Shown in pieces: positions 26,440-35,097 of a stretch of 64,000 bases of DNA (positions are counted from its first letter, which is position 1; every line of letters starts with the position of its first letter). Where the stretch lies: contig NZ_CP121208.1 of assembly GCF_029625435.1 (NCBI RefSeq), positions 1,674,001 through 1,738,000 of the forward strand, written 5' to 3'. A model generated the notes under the pieces. The model saw only the letters and a program-made list of their open reading frames with translations, was not told where the DNA came from and searched no databases. This stretch comes from Arcanobacterium canis (GTDB taxonomy: Bacteria > Actinomycetota > Actinomycetes > Actinomycetales > Actinomycetaceae). The translations under genes and the position numbers were made by a program.

Positions 26440-28697
26440 CCACGCCTTTCACCTTGTTCGCTGCCGCGGTTACCGGTGTGCAGAACAATAACCACTACCC
26501 GAACAAGCACACCATCACGGACGTGGCATCACTAAGCGTGGTCGCTGGCCTTGATCACGTGGCAGCCACGTATGTCAATGACCGCCGCTCAACTGCAGCG
26601 TTCATGTCTTCGGATTGCTTGGTGATGGATATCGATAACGATCACACCGAAACCCAAACTGACTGGATCACACCAGAAAAGCTCGCTGAGCTCATGTTCG
26701 GCGTGGAGTTCATGACCGCCACCTCCCGCAACCACATGAAGCCGAAGGGCGTGCTTTCGGCTAGGCCGCGTTTCCACGTCTACTTCCCAATCCACGAATT
26801 ACGCAACGCGGACGACTATGCGGGGCTCAAGCACCGCCTCGCATCACGGTTCGCGTTCTTTGATCGCAATGCTTTGGATGCCGGTCGCTTCATCTACGGC
26901 ACCCCTAACCCACAAGTTACGGCGCATGAGGGCGATCAGTTTCTTGACGACTGGCTCGATAACGCTGACGAGATCGACGTATTTGCTGCCTTCGATGCTT
27001 CCACTCTTGTGATTGGTGAAGGCTCCCGTAATGCCACGCTCTCGCGCTTCGCCGGGCGGGTCCTCATCCGCTACGGGCAGACCGATCAAGCACGAGACCT
27101 CTTCGACCGCAAAGCCAACCTCTGTGAACCACCGCTCAACGAGGGAGAATTACAGACGATCTGGAATAGCGCGTGCCGGTTCGCTTCGAAGGTCGCCTCC
27201 GACCCGAGCTATCTACCACCAGAGGCGTATGAGGCGTTAGCAGGTTTACGTCCGGATGATTTTTCCGATGTCGGTCAGGCAGACACATTGGCTGGCGAGT
27301 ATGCGAACAAGATCCGCTACTCACTGGCTACTAAGTGGCTTGTCTACGACCATGGCGTGTGGGATGAGAACGACCTGTCCGCACAAGGAGTGGTTCAGGA
27401 ATTGACCTCCCGCCAGCTCGAAGAAGCACAACACCTTATCGCCACAACATGGCAAGACATGGTTTCTACCGGTGCTGACGTGGTGATGGCATCGGCTTCA
27501 TCGAAAGCCCGCGGCCTAGCAAAACTCAACCCCGCCCAAGTCGCAGCATTCAAGGCGTGGGATGAATCCAAAAACTATCACAAGTTCGTTCTCTCCAGGC
27601 GTTTGTCACGCAATATCACGGCCACGTTGAAAGAAGCCGGGCCGATCTTGCAGGTACGTGTCCGTGACCTCGACGTCGACCCCTACCAGCTCAACACCCC
27701 GGCAGGTACCTGGGATCTACGCGACAGTAGTAGCCACGAGCACAATCCCGCCGATCTGCTGACTAAGCAGACCGCTGTCGGCCCCAGCGATGAGGGTGCA
27801 CAGATCTGGGCCGACGCGCTTGACGTCTTCTTCCAAAAAGATCCTGAGTTGATTGGTTACGTGCAGCGCATTGTGGGGTTGGCGGCGATCGGGCAGGTTT
27901 TCGTAGAAGCGCTCGTCATCGCTTACGGGGACGGGCGAAACGGCAAATCCACGTTCTGGAACACCATCGCCCGCGTGTTGGGGACGTATTCGGGCACGAT
28001 CTCAGCCGACGCGCTCACAGTCGGGGTGCGTCGCAACGTCAAACCCGAACTCGCCGAAGCCAGAGGCAAACGTCTCTTGATCGCGGCCGAAACCGAAGAA
28101 GGCATGCGCCTATCAACCTCGAACGTCAAACAGCTTGCTTCGACCGATCAGATCTCGGCAGAGAAAAAGTTCAAGGACCCCTTCGCCTTCACCCCCTCCC
28201 ACACGCTGGTCTTGTACACGAACCATTTGCCGCGTGTGGGAGCTATGGATGCAGGCATCTGGCGGCGTCTGATCGTCATCCCGTTCAACGCCACCATCGA
28301 AGGCGACACGGATGTGAAGAACTATGCCGACCACCTCTACGAACACGCTGGCGGAGCAATCCTTTCCTGGATCATGGAGGGAGCGCGCCTCATTCACAGT
28401 GAGGGATACAAGCTCACTCCGCCGCCTCAGGTGGTTCAAGCCTCGCAAGCATATAAGGAGGATAACGACTGGTTCTCGCAGTTCCTTGAGGACTCGTGCG
28501 ACGTCGAGGACGGATTATCGGAGAGGGCTGGTGACCTCTATCAGACGTATCGGGCGTGGGCGCAAAACACCTCAGGATGGGCGCGCCCGATGGTCGACTT
28601 CAACGCCGCATGCGAACAAGCAGGATTCGAGCGCAAGAAAACCAAGTCCGGTATCCGCGTCTACGGGCTGGCCCTGACCAGCGAATTCAACAGCTGA
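26436..28697 (+). CDS. D5/P4-type phage primase-helicase
   Basis: 753 residues. N-terminal primase-like region (CLVMDIDNDHTETQTDW, then SARPRFHVYFPI) with a primase C-terminal module, and a C-terminal SF3 helicase of the D5_N/DUF5906 type: Walker A GDGRNGKSTFW near residue 496, Walker B LLIAAETEEG, and sensor-like LVLYTNHLPR. It likely primes and unwinds at the phage origin. The inverted-repeat region at 28707-28811 starts right after its stop. Confidence 0.88.
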   Translation: MTTPFTLFAAAVTGVQNNNHYPNKHTITDVASLSVVAGLDHVAATYVNDRRSTAAFMSSDCLVMDIDNDHTETQTDWITPEKLAELMFGVEFMTATSRNHMKPKGVLSARPRFHVYFPIHELRNADDYAGLKHRLASRFAFFDRNALDAGRFIYGTPNPQVTAHEGDQFLDDWLDNADEIDVFAAFDASTLVIGEGSRNATLSRFAGRVLIRYGQTDQARDLFDRKANLCEPPLNEGELQTIWNSACRFASKVASDPSYLPPEAYEALAGLRPDDFSDVGQADTLAGEYANKIRYSLATKWLVYDHGVWDENDLSAQGVVQELTSRQLEEAQHLIATTWQDMVSTGADVVMASASSKARGLAKLNPAQVAAFKAWDESKNYHKFVLSRRLSRNITATLKEAGPILQVRVRDLDVDPYQLNTPAGTWDLRDSSSHEHNPADLLTKQTAVGPSDEGAQIWADALDVFFQKDPELIGYVQRIVGLAAIGQVFVEALVIAYGDGRNGKSTFWNTIARVLGTYSGTISADALTVGVRRNVKPELAEARGKRLLIAAETEEGMRLSTSNVKQLASTDQISAEKKFKDPFAFTPSHTLVLYTNHLPRVGAMDAGIWRRLIVIPFNATIEGDTDVKNYADHLYEHAGGAILSWIMEGARLIHSEGYKLTPPPQVVQASQAYKEDNDWFSQFLEDSCDVEDGLSERAGDLYQTYRAWAQNTSGWARPMVDFNAACEQAGFERKKTKSGIRVYGLALTSEFNS

Positions 28698-28706
28698 AAG
28701 TTATGA

Positions 28707-28811
28707 GGGTGCAGACCGGTGCAACCCGTTTTCCTACCTTACGCATGTGAAATTACATGGTGTTTTTCTCTATGTAAAAGGTTAGGAAATACCCTGCACC
28801 ACTCTGCACCC
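28707..28811. other. Extended inverted-repeat region (candidate phage origin or structured RNA)
   Basis: GGGTGCAGACCGGTGCA (28707-28723) pairs with TGCACCACTCTGCACCC (28795-28811) apart from a 3-base mismatch. Inside it, TTTTCCTACCTT faces AAGGTTAGGAAA with one bulge, and TTACAT (28753-28758) faces ATGTAA (28772-28777). The GGTGCA unit is repeated in both arms. Between the primase-helicase and VRR-NUC genes. Confidence 0.6.
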
Positions 28812-28837
28812 CTTGAGAAACCATTCAAGGAGTGACC

Positions 28838-29116
28838 ATGAACGAACGAACCATAGAACACCAACTGAAGAAAGCCGTTGAAGCCTCTGGCGGCTTGTGC
28901 TGGAAGCTTGTCTGCCCTGGAACCACGGGTGTACCTGACCGGATATGCCTGACGAGAAACCGGGCTGTTTTCGTCGAGCTCAAAGCATCAGGCAAGAAGC
29001 CACGGCCAATCCAAGTGCGCCGGATGAACCAACTCCGCCAGCAAGGTTTCACCGCTCTGGTTGTTGATTCGATTGACGGCATACAGGAGGTGCTTGATGC
29101 ACTATCAGCCGCATAA
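28838..29116 (+). CDS. VRR-NUC nuclease
   Basis: 92 residues from the ATG at 28838 (AAGGAGTG upstream; a GTG two codons earlier is less likely). VRR-NUC domain of the Holliday-junction resolvase/PD-(D/E)xK class: TTGVPDRICLTRNRAVFVELKASG shows the Asp and the E-L-K, with the downstream Q in IQVRRMNQLRQQG. Compact phage form, probably a structure-specific nuclease acting with the SNF2 helicase that overlaps it by 20 bases. Confidence 0.88.
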   Translation: MNERTIEHQLKKAVEASGGLCWKLVCPGTTGVPDRICLTRNRAVFVELKASGKKPRPIQVRRMNQLRQQGFTALVVDSIDGIQEVLDALSAA

Positions 29117-30470
29117 CTACCAAACCACCGCAACCCAATACATCATCGACCACCACGAGGCCGCGATCTTCCTTGGGATGGGTTTGGGCAAATCGGTGAT
29201 CACGTTGACGGCGATCTGGCAGCTCATGCTCGACTACTTCACCATCCACCGAGTCCTCGTCATCGCACCACTTCGGGTAGCCCGAGACACCTGGCCCGCC
29301 GAAATATCGAAGTGGGATCACCTTGACGGGCTCACCGTCGCGGTCGCTGTTGGCACCAAACAAGACCGGCTGGCAGCGTTATCCAAGTCTGCAATGGTGA
29401 CCATCATCAACCGTGAAAACATCCCATGGCTCATCAGCCAACTCGGGGGTAGCTGGCCGTTCGACATGGTTATCATCGACGAACTCTCCTCGTTCAAGAA
29501 TCATCGGGCGAAGAGGTTCACGGCTTTGGTGAAAATGCGACCATACGTTAAACGCTGGGTTGGGCTGACCGGAACGCCAGCGTCGAACGGGCTGATGGAT
29601 GTGTGGGCGCAGTTCCGTCTTCTCGACGGTGGCGAGCGTTTGGGTCGTTTCATTACTCGTTATCGTGAGCGGTGGTTTGTGCCCGATAAGCGCAATGGGA
29701 TGCAGGTCTTTACCTATAAGCCACGCGTGGGTGCTGAGGATGAGATCTATGCGGCGATTGGTGACATGACGTTGTCGATGAGAACCACCGACCACCTGCA
29801 GCTACCAAAACTGACGGTGACGACAATGCCTGTGGTGCTGTATCCGAAAGAACGACGCGTGTATGAGCAGTTGAAATCTGATCTTGTCCTCGACCTCGGT
29901 GAGGCGACAATCGACGCTGCGAATACTGCTGCATTGTCGGGCAAGTTGCTGCAGTTGGCGTCGGGTGCGATCTACACCGGCGATGGTCAGTGGACAGCGG
30001 TTCACGAGCGGAAGCTCGACGTCCTCGAAGACCTCGTCGAGGCAGCCAACGGCAACCCACTGCTCGTAGCCTACTGGTTCACTCACGACCGCGAACGTAT
30101 CACCGCCCGCTTCCCACAGGCTCGCGAACTGAAAACGAGCGCGGATATCGAGGCGTGGAACAGAGGCGAGATAACCCTCGGGCTGATCCACCCCGCGAGC
30201 GCTGGCCACGGGCTAAACCTCCAGAGCGGTGGGCATCTGCTGGTGTGGTTCTCGCTCACGTGGAGTTTAGAACTCTATCAGCAGACGAATGCCCGCCTTT
30301 ATCGGCAAGGACAGTTAGAGCCGGTCACCATCACGCACCTGATCTCTGAAGGGACGCTCGATGAAGCCGTCCTTAAAGCCCTTGATGCGAAAGACGCCAC
30401 TCAGGCTGCGTTGATTGACGCGGTCACAGCAGAAATCACAACCACTGAAAGGACAAGCTCATGCATGTGA
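29097..30470 (+). CDS. SNF2-type DEAD/DEAH helicase
   Basis: 457 residues from the ATG at 29097, preceded by AGGAGG. Walker A GMGLGKSVITL near residue 30, DEAH-like box DELSSFKN near 138, motif III GLTGTPASNG, and motif VI YQQTNARLYRQGQ near 400. A compact SNF2 helicase found beside VRR-NUC in many siphophages, with a presumed role in replication or recombination. Overlaps genes on both sides. Confidence 0.9.
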   Translation: MHYQPHNYQTTATQYIIDHHEAAIFLGMGLGKSVITLTAIWQLMLDYFTIHRVLVIAPLRVARDTWPAEISKWDHLDGLTVAVAVGTKQDRLAALSKSAMVTIINRENIPWLISQLGGSWPFDMVIIDELSSFKNHRAKRFTALVKMRPYVKRWVGLTGTPASNGLMDVWAQFRLLDGGERLGRFITRYRERWFVPDKRNGMQVFTYKPRVGAEDEIYAAIGDMTLSMRTTDHLQLPKLTVTTMPVVLYPKERRVYEQLKSDLVLDLGEATIDAANTAALSGKLLQLASGAIYTGDGQWTAVHERKLDVLEDLVEAANGNPLLVAYWFTHDRERITARFPQARELKTSADIEAWNRGEITLGLIHPASAGHGLNLQSGGHLLVWFSLTWSLELYQQTNARLYRQGQLEPVTITHLISEGTLDEAVLKALDAKDATQAALIDAVTAEITTTERTSSCM

Positions 30471-30919
30471 TGACCAAATACCTCGACACAAGGGAAGCCG
30501 CGATCGCAGCGCTACAGGATTATGCGGTGATGGAACAGATCATCGAGAGTACCGACGAGCAGATCAAGACGGCTTACGCTGACGCGGCAAGCCCAGCATC
30601 CCCACGCATGGACGGCACGCCACCATCAGGCAACCTCCACGCTTCGGAGAACAGGATCGTCGCGAGCATTGAGCGAATCGACGCCTACAAGGCTCGCTAC
30701 CTACAGGCCCGCCAGTACATGGACTGGTTCTTACCTGCGTGGGAAGTCATCGCTGAAGACGACCGCTTCATCCTCGAAGGCTTCTTCCTCAGCGAGGGGA
30801 CACAAGATGAGAAGGTGTCGATGATCGCCGATCACTTCTACGTCGAGCGTGACACGGTCTATCGGCGCAAGAACCGAGCCCTCGACAGGTTCGCCACCGC
30901 CTTATACGGACAGCTCTAG
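30461..30919 (+). CDS. Phage late regulator, sigma-like (DUF1492/ArpU class)
   Basis: 152 residues. The C-terminal third reads as an HTH like sigma region 4 (DEKVSMIADHFYVERDTVYRRKNRAL), and the N-terminus is helical. Position between the replication genes and the packaging genes, with the 139-base structured gap next, fits a late-gene activator such as ArpU or DUF1492 proteins. Assignment by pattern and place only. Confidence 0.6.
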   Translation: MHVMTKYLDTREAAIAALQDYAVMEQIIESTDEQIKTAYADAASPASPRMDGTPPSGNLHASENRIVASIERIDAYKARYLQARQYMDWFLPAWEVIAEDDRFILEGFFLSEGTQDEKVSMIADHFYVERDTVYRRKNRALDRFATALYGQL

Positions 30920-30995
30920 CGTTAGCCGGTATCCGAAACATGCGATAGAAAACCGCATATCGGTGTGAGAACATGTAAGTGGTTGAAAACTAGGA

Positions 30996-31031
30996 GAAGC
31001 CCCAAGAACCCACACGGGAACTTGGGGCTTC
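30996..31031 (+). terminator. Perfect 11-bp hairpin before the packaging genes
   Basis: GAAGCCCCAAG...CTTGGGGCTTC, with CCC/GGG pairing inside the loop. No T-run follows, so it may be a factor-independent stop of weak type or part of the packaging-initiation (cos) region that often lies before HNH and small terminase. Confidence 0.5.
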
Positions 31032-31058
31032 ACCACATCCAGGGGGAAGGAGCCAGCG

Positions 31059-31436
31059 ATGCCAGTGAAGCCAGCGTCCCCGTGTTCCCACCCTGGATGC
31101 CCTGAACTGACCCGTGAACGCTACTGCGACGCCCATGCCAAGGCGGAGGACGCCCGGTATCGGAAGTATCAGCGTGATCCGAAGATCAACCGCCGCTACG
31201 GCGCGCGGTGGCGTAAGATCCGCGCCGCCTACGTCGCCGCCCATCCGCTTTGCGAAGACTGCCTAGAGCAAGGCAAGTACACGCCCGCACAGGAAGTCCA
31301 CCACGTGCTCCCGCTTGAGCACGGCGGCACCCACAACTTCGACAACCTCCGTTCGCTGTGCAAGCCCTGCCACTCGCGCCAGAGCGCGCTTGATGATGAT
31401 CGGTGGCGGCAACAACCTCGGGTCTACACCTACTGA
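31059..31436 (+). CDS. Phage HNH endonuclease
   Basis: 125 residues. Two zinc-binding pairs (an N-terminal CSHPGCPELTRERYC-type pair, then CEDC...CKPC) frame the HNH motif: EVHHVLPLEHGGTHNFDNLRSLC. HNH proteins next to terminase are needed for cos cleavage in several siphophages. GGGGGAAGGAG precedes the ATG. Confidence 0.88.
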   Translation: MPVKPASPCSHPGCPELTRERYCDAHAKAEDARYRKYQRDPKINRRYGARWRKIRAAYVAAHPLCEDCLEQGKYTPAQEVHHVLPLEHGGTHNFDNLRSLCKPCHSRQSALDDDRWRQQPRVYTY

Positions 31437-31684
31437 ATTCTTCGCCACGTTCCGCCCTGTCGCGGTTGTCGTCGCGCACCTCAAAGTTGCCTACCCTCCT
31501 GGCGTTTGCCGAACACGTGGCAACGTCGAAAGCCTTACGAGGGGTAGGGTCGTCGAATCTCTACGACCTCGGGACAGGTCAGCGGGCGGGGCCAACCGCG
31601 CACAAAGTCCCCGAATCAAACGGGGTATTGACCCCTCACGCCCTCCACACCAGGGCACGACGCCCTCGGAAAGGAGGTAGCACC
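31437..31684. other. Gap between HNH and small terminase genes
   Basis: 248 bases with no gene. Contains CCTACCCTCC (about 31491-31500) facing GGGGTAGGG (about 31541-31549), a possible long stem. In cos phages of this layout the cos site is near here. No tRNA or promoter pattern was seen. Confidence 0.35.
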
Positions 31685-32260
31685 ATGGCCAAAGACGGCA
31701 CCAACCGTGGCGGACGCAGGGTCCGCGCGGGCGCGAAACCCGAGGCGCTCAACGACAAGCTCGCTGCCGGTCGCCCCGCCTCCCGGCTCACCGCACCGGC
31801 CGAGCTCGATGTGTTCGATCTGGATGGCACTGATATTGGTGATGGTGCTGTGTTGGCTGGTGAGGCGATGCCCGAACCCGGCGACTACCTCAGTGCCGAG
31901 CAGCGCGACGGCCAACCACTGGGCGCGGACCTGGTCTACCGGGAGACCTGGAACTGGCTGGATGAACGCGGCTGCACCGAGTTCGTCTCCAAACGCTTAA
32001 TTGAGCAGTACTCTCAGGCTTTCGCCCGCTATGTGCAGTGCGAGCAGGCGATCTCCAAGTTCGGTCTGCTCGGTAAACACCCCACCACGGGCGCGGCGAT
32101 CGCCAGCCCGTTCGTAGCCATGAGCCAGAGTTTCGGTAAGCAGGCGAATGTGTATTGGTACGAGATTTTCGACATCGTGCGCGCCACCTGCACCACCGAC
32201 TACTCCGGCGCCACACCAGGCGATGAGGTCATGGAGCAGCTACTCAAAGCCTCCTCCTAA
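31685..32260 (+). CDS. terS: Terminase small subunit, P27-like
   Basis: 191 residues from the ATG at 31685 (AAAGGAGG upstream). N-terminal basic GGRRVRAGAKPE, then the P27-type core LVYRETWNWLDERGCTEFVSKRLIEQYSQAFARY. It binds the packaging site and hands DNA to the large subunit. Unusually, the large subunit is 4.5 kb away, with metK, a methyltransferase and small genes between. Confidence 0.8.
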   Translation: MAKDGTNRGGRRVRAGAKPEALNDKLAAGRPASRLTAPAELDVFDLDGTDIGDGAVLAGEAMPEPGDYLSAEQRDGQPLGADLVYRETWNWLDERGCTEFVSKRLIEQYSQAFARYVQCEQAISKFGLLGKHPTTGAAIASPFVAMSQSFGKQANVYWYEIFDIVRATCTTDYSGATPGDEVMEQLLKASS

Positions 32261-32289
32261 AGCCTCTCATCCCGCTCGTTTCGTTTCCT

Positions 32290-32322
32290 GCCTGCCCGAC
32301 ACGCGGGCGGGCTTTCTTGTTG
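32290..32322 (+). terminator. Intrinsic terminator after small terminase
   Basis: GCCTGCCCG-ACACG-CGGGCGGGC (9 bp, one G-T pair) followed by TTTCTTGTTGTT. It separates the small terminase from the metK unit. Confidence 0.65.
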
Positions 32323-32348
32323 TTCGCTTTTGTGAAAGGAGCCCTCGC

Positions 32349-33539
32349 GTGTCTGTAGTGCGAAGTGCTGAATCTGTGTGTATCGGCCACCCCGACAAGC
32401 TCTGCGATCTGATCGCAGACCATATCCTCGATGACATCCTCACCCTCGACCCGACCGCACGCGTGGCCGTTGAGGTCATGGCGAGTGGCAGGCGCATCAT
32501 CGTCACCGGCGAGATCACCACCACCATCCGGCCGCAGCTGCGCGCCTCCACACGTGCTGCACTACGACTGGCTGGGTATAACCCGAACCGGTTCCTCATC
32601 TATGTGTGGGTGCGCCGCCAATCCGCCGACATCGGCGCAGGTGTTACAACCTCCATCGAGGCGCGTGCAGGTGATGAGTCGGCGTATGCGAGCCTGGGGG
32701 CGGGTGACCAGGGCACCGTCTACGGGTACGCCACGAACGAGACGCCCCAGTGTCTTCCGCTGCCGCTCGTGCTCGCCCACGAGATTTGCCGCTGCCTCGA
32801 TACAGCCCGCAGCCAGGGCACGATCGCAGGGATCGGCCCCGACGGCAAATCCCAGGTCAGTGTGGTCTACGACGAGCTGGGCACCCCGGTCGGCATCGAC
32901 ACCGTGATCGTCTCCATCCAACACGATGCGCACAAAGACCCCGACCTTCTTGAACGGGAGGTGCGCACGCTGATCGTTGCTCCCGCTATCGAGGCGCACC
33001 TGCCCGATGCCACGGCTGAGCGCGTGCTCGTCAACCCGTCGGGACGGTTCGTCACCGGTGGGCCCACCGCCGACACTGGGCTGACCGGACGCAAGCTCAT
33101 GGTCGACACCTACGGTGGGCTCGGCCCGCACGGCGGCGGCGCGTTCTCGGGTAAGGACCCCTCCAAGGTCGACCGGACGGGCGCGTACATGGCGCGCCTG
33201 ATCGCAAAGACCGTGGTGGATGCGCGCCTGGCCGAAGAATGCCACGTCGCTATCTCCTATGCGATCGGTAAGGCCGACCCGGTCGCGTTCCACATCGACA
33301 CCTTCGGCACCGGTGAGCACCCGGACTGGCTGCTCACCGACGCCGCCCAGGCGATCTTCCCGCTGCGCCCAGCCGCGATCATCGAACGCCTCGGCCTTAG
33401 AGCCCCCATCTACGCGAAGCTTGCCACCTGCGGGCACATGGGACATGGCCTGAGCGACTGGGAATGGACGCTGCCATATACCGACAAGCTCAGAGAAGAG
33501 GTGACCCGCCGTGCTCATCAAGCAGCTACCCATCAGTGA
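32349..33539 (+). CDS. metK: Phage-encoded S-adenosylmethionine synthetase
   Basis: 396 residues from the GTG at 32349 (GAAAGGAG upstream), full MetK length. All signatures are present: GHPDKLCD near the N-terminus, GAGDQG, DIGAGV, GGGAFSGKDPSKVDR. It makes S-adenosylmethionine from methionine and ATP. It overlaps the next gene, a DNA methyltransferase, by 29 bases, so the phage may supply the methyl donor for its own DNA modification. Substitutions are spread over the sequence but none hits a motif I know to be catalytic. Confidence 0.93.
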   Translation: MSVVRSAESVCIGHPDKLCDLIADHILDDILTLDPTARVAVEVMASGRRIIVTGEITTTIRPQLRASTRAALRLAGYNPNRFLIYVWVRRQSADIGAGVTTSIEARAGDESAYASLGAGDQGTVYGYATNETPQCLPLPLVLAHEICRCLDTARSQGTIAGIGPDGKSQVSVVYDELGTPVGIDTVIVSIQHDAHKDPDLLEREVRTLIVAPAIEAHLPDATAERVLVNPSGRFVTGGPTADTGLTGRKLMVDTYGGLGPHGGGAFSGKDPSKVDRTGAYMARLIAKTVVDARLAEECHVAISYAIGKADPVAFHIDTFGTGEHPDWLLTDAAQAIFPLRPAAIIERLGLRAPIYAKLATCGHMGHGLSDWEWTLPYTDKLREEVTRRAHQAATHQ

Positions 33540-34761
33540 GCTCAAGCCCGCCGACTACAACCCGCGTAAAGACCTGAAGCCCGGCGATGCGGACTACGAA
33601 AAACTCAAGCGCTCTTTGACCGAGTTCGGTTACGTCGAGCCGGTGATCTACAACCACACCACCGGCCACGTCGTCGGCGGCCACCAGCGCCTGAAAGTAC
33701 TCGCGGATCTGGGCCACACCGATGTTGACTGCGTGGTTGTCGAACTGGACGAGACCCGCGAGAAGGCGCTCAACGTCGCATTGAACAAGATCAGCGGCGA
33801 CTGGGACGAGTCCAAGCTGGCCCTGCTCATCGCCGACTTGGACGCGGCCGACTTTGATGCCGAGCTCACCGGCTTCGACGATGACGAAATCGCCCAAATG
33901 ATTGGCTCCCTCGACGATGACGAGGTCACCGATGACGGCTTTGATCTCACCGCCGCTCTCGAGGCCGCTTCGTTCGTCCAGCGCGGGGACATTTGGACTG
34001 TCGGCAGGCACCGCCTCGTCTGCGGGGACGCCACCAACGCAAACGAGGTCGCGGTGCTCATGGACGGCAAGAGCGCGAACCTGGTGCTCACTGACCCGCC
34101 CTACAACGTCGCCTTCGAGTCCTCCGACGGGCTCACGATCAAAAACGACGAGATGAAGGCCGACTCGTTCTACGAGTTCCTGCTCACCGCGTTTACCAAC
34201 ATGGCGGGTGTTCTCGACAAGGGTGGGTCTGCGTATGTGTTCCACGCCGACACCGAAGGGCTGAACTTCCGCAGGGCGTTCATCGACGCCGGGTTCAAAC
34301 TCTCCGGTTGCTGCATCTGGGTCAAAGACTCCCTCGTGCTGGGACGCTCGCCGTACCAGTGGCAGCACGAACCAGTGCTCTACGGGTGGAAGCAGGGAGC
34401 CAAGCACAAGTGGTTCGCTGATCGGAAACAGACTACGATCTGGAACTTCGCCAAGCCGCGTAAGAACTCCGACCACCCGACTTCTAAGCCGCTGGACCTG
34501 CTGGCCTATCCGATCCGCAACTCCACCCAGGCTAACGCGGTCATCCTCGACACGTTCGCTGGCAGCGGTTCGACCCTGATGGCCGCCGAGCAGACCGACC
34601 GCATCGCCTACCTCATGGAGCTCGACGAGAAGTACGCCTCGGTGATCCTGCGCCGCTACGCCGAGGCGACCGGGGACGCGGCCGGGATCACCTGCCAGCG
34701 AGGCAACACCCAGTACACGTACCTGGATCTGGTCAAACACGTCGACCGCGACCGCGAATAA
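33511..34761 (+). CDS. ParB-like / DNA methyltransferase fusion
   Basis: 416 residues, GTG start within the end of metK, with GAGGTG before it. Residues 1-110 are a ParB/Srx-type nuclease-like domain (YNPRKDL, VVGGHQRLKVL). Residues 165-400 are a beta-class N4/N6 DNA methyltransferase: DPPYNVAFES and DTFAGSGSTLMAAEQT. Common in phages of this group and thought to protect phage DNA from host restriction. The host side of this window carries two R-M systems. Confidence 0.9.
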   Translation: MLIKQLPISELKPADYNPRKDLKPGDADYEKLKRSLTEFGYVEPVIYNHTTGHVVGGHQRLKVLADLGHTDVDCVVVELDETREKALNVALNKISGDWDESKLALLIADLDAADFDAELTGFDDDEIAQMIGSLDDDEVTDDGFDLTAALEAASFVQRGDIWTVGRHRLVCGDATNANEVAVLMDGKSANLVLTDPPYNVAFESSDGLTIKNDEMKADSFYEFLLTAFTNMAGVLDKGGSAYVFHADTEGLNFRRAFIDAGFKLSGCCIWVKDSLVLGRSPYQWQHEPVLYGWKQGAKHKWFADRKQTTIWNFAKPRKNSDHPTSKPLDLLAYPIRNSTQANAVILDTFAGSGSTLMAAEQTDRIAYLMELDEKYASVILRRYAEATGDAAGITCQRGNTQYTYLDLVKHVDRDRE

Positions 34762-34821
34762 AACCCCGCAATTGCAGGGAAAAACAGGGGCGTGAAAAAG
34801 TCTGTTTGATGAGGGAAAAAC

Positions 34822-34862
34822 GACTGGATAAGCGGAACAACGTATGGCTGTATGTACATGAC
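34822..34862 (+). promoter_or_regulatory. Promoter-like element, copy 1
   Basis: GACTGGATAAGC, then 21 bases from its first base TATGGCTGTATGTACATGA. The same two blocks at the same spacing recur at 35966. TGTATGT is a candidate -10 region. Confidence 0.45.
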
Positions 34863-34881
34863 CGAAAGCACCCCCACACCC

Positions 34882-34889
34882 GGGGGGGG
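34882..34889 (+). repeat. G8 tract upstream of a small gene
   Basis: Eight G's between an upstream ATG (34852) and the likely start of the small gene at 34912, in the same frame. Slippage would decide whether an N-terminally extended form can be made. Confidence 0.5.
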
Positions 34890-34911
34890 AACCGAGCGAA
34901 AAGGACTGGTC

Positions 34912-35097
34912 ATGAGTGAATTACACATCGAAATCAGCGAGCTCATCGCAGCCGGAGTCAACGTCTACGACCGCGAGGAAACCCTACGGGTTGCCACAGC
35001 ACGCGGCTACCAGCTGGTGGTGCGCGTGATCGAGCACGACCCGGCGCGTTTCCTCAGCATGGTGGCCGCCTGGTTCGAGCAGGAGGTCGTGGCATGA
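34912..35097 (+). CDS. Small phage accessory protein
   Basis: 61 residues from the ATG at 34912 (AAAAGGA upstream), acidic and Val-rich (ELIAAGVNVYDREE, then EQEVVA). In the same frame an upstream ATG at 34852 would add 20 residues across the G8 tract. Stop overlaps the next start (ATGA). No domain recognised. Confidence 0.6.
   Translation: MSELHIEISELIAAGVNVYDREETLRVATARGYQLVVRVIEHDPARFLSMVAAWFEQEVVA

Noticed and set aside
31530-31570. tRNA-like GTCGTCGAATCTC sequence
   Set aside because: No acceptor stem or CCA context; not a tRNA.
32261-32348. Possible SAM riboswitch before metK
   Set aside because: Only an intrinsic terminator is visible; too short and without the conserved core of a known SAM switch.
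33526-34740. 404-codon minus-strand frame opposite the methyltransferase gene
   Set aside because: Antisense shadow of a GC-rich gene; no ribosome site or motif. The same applies to 32562-33545, 20378-21190 and 45146-46558.
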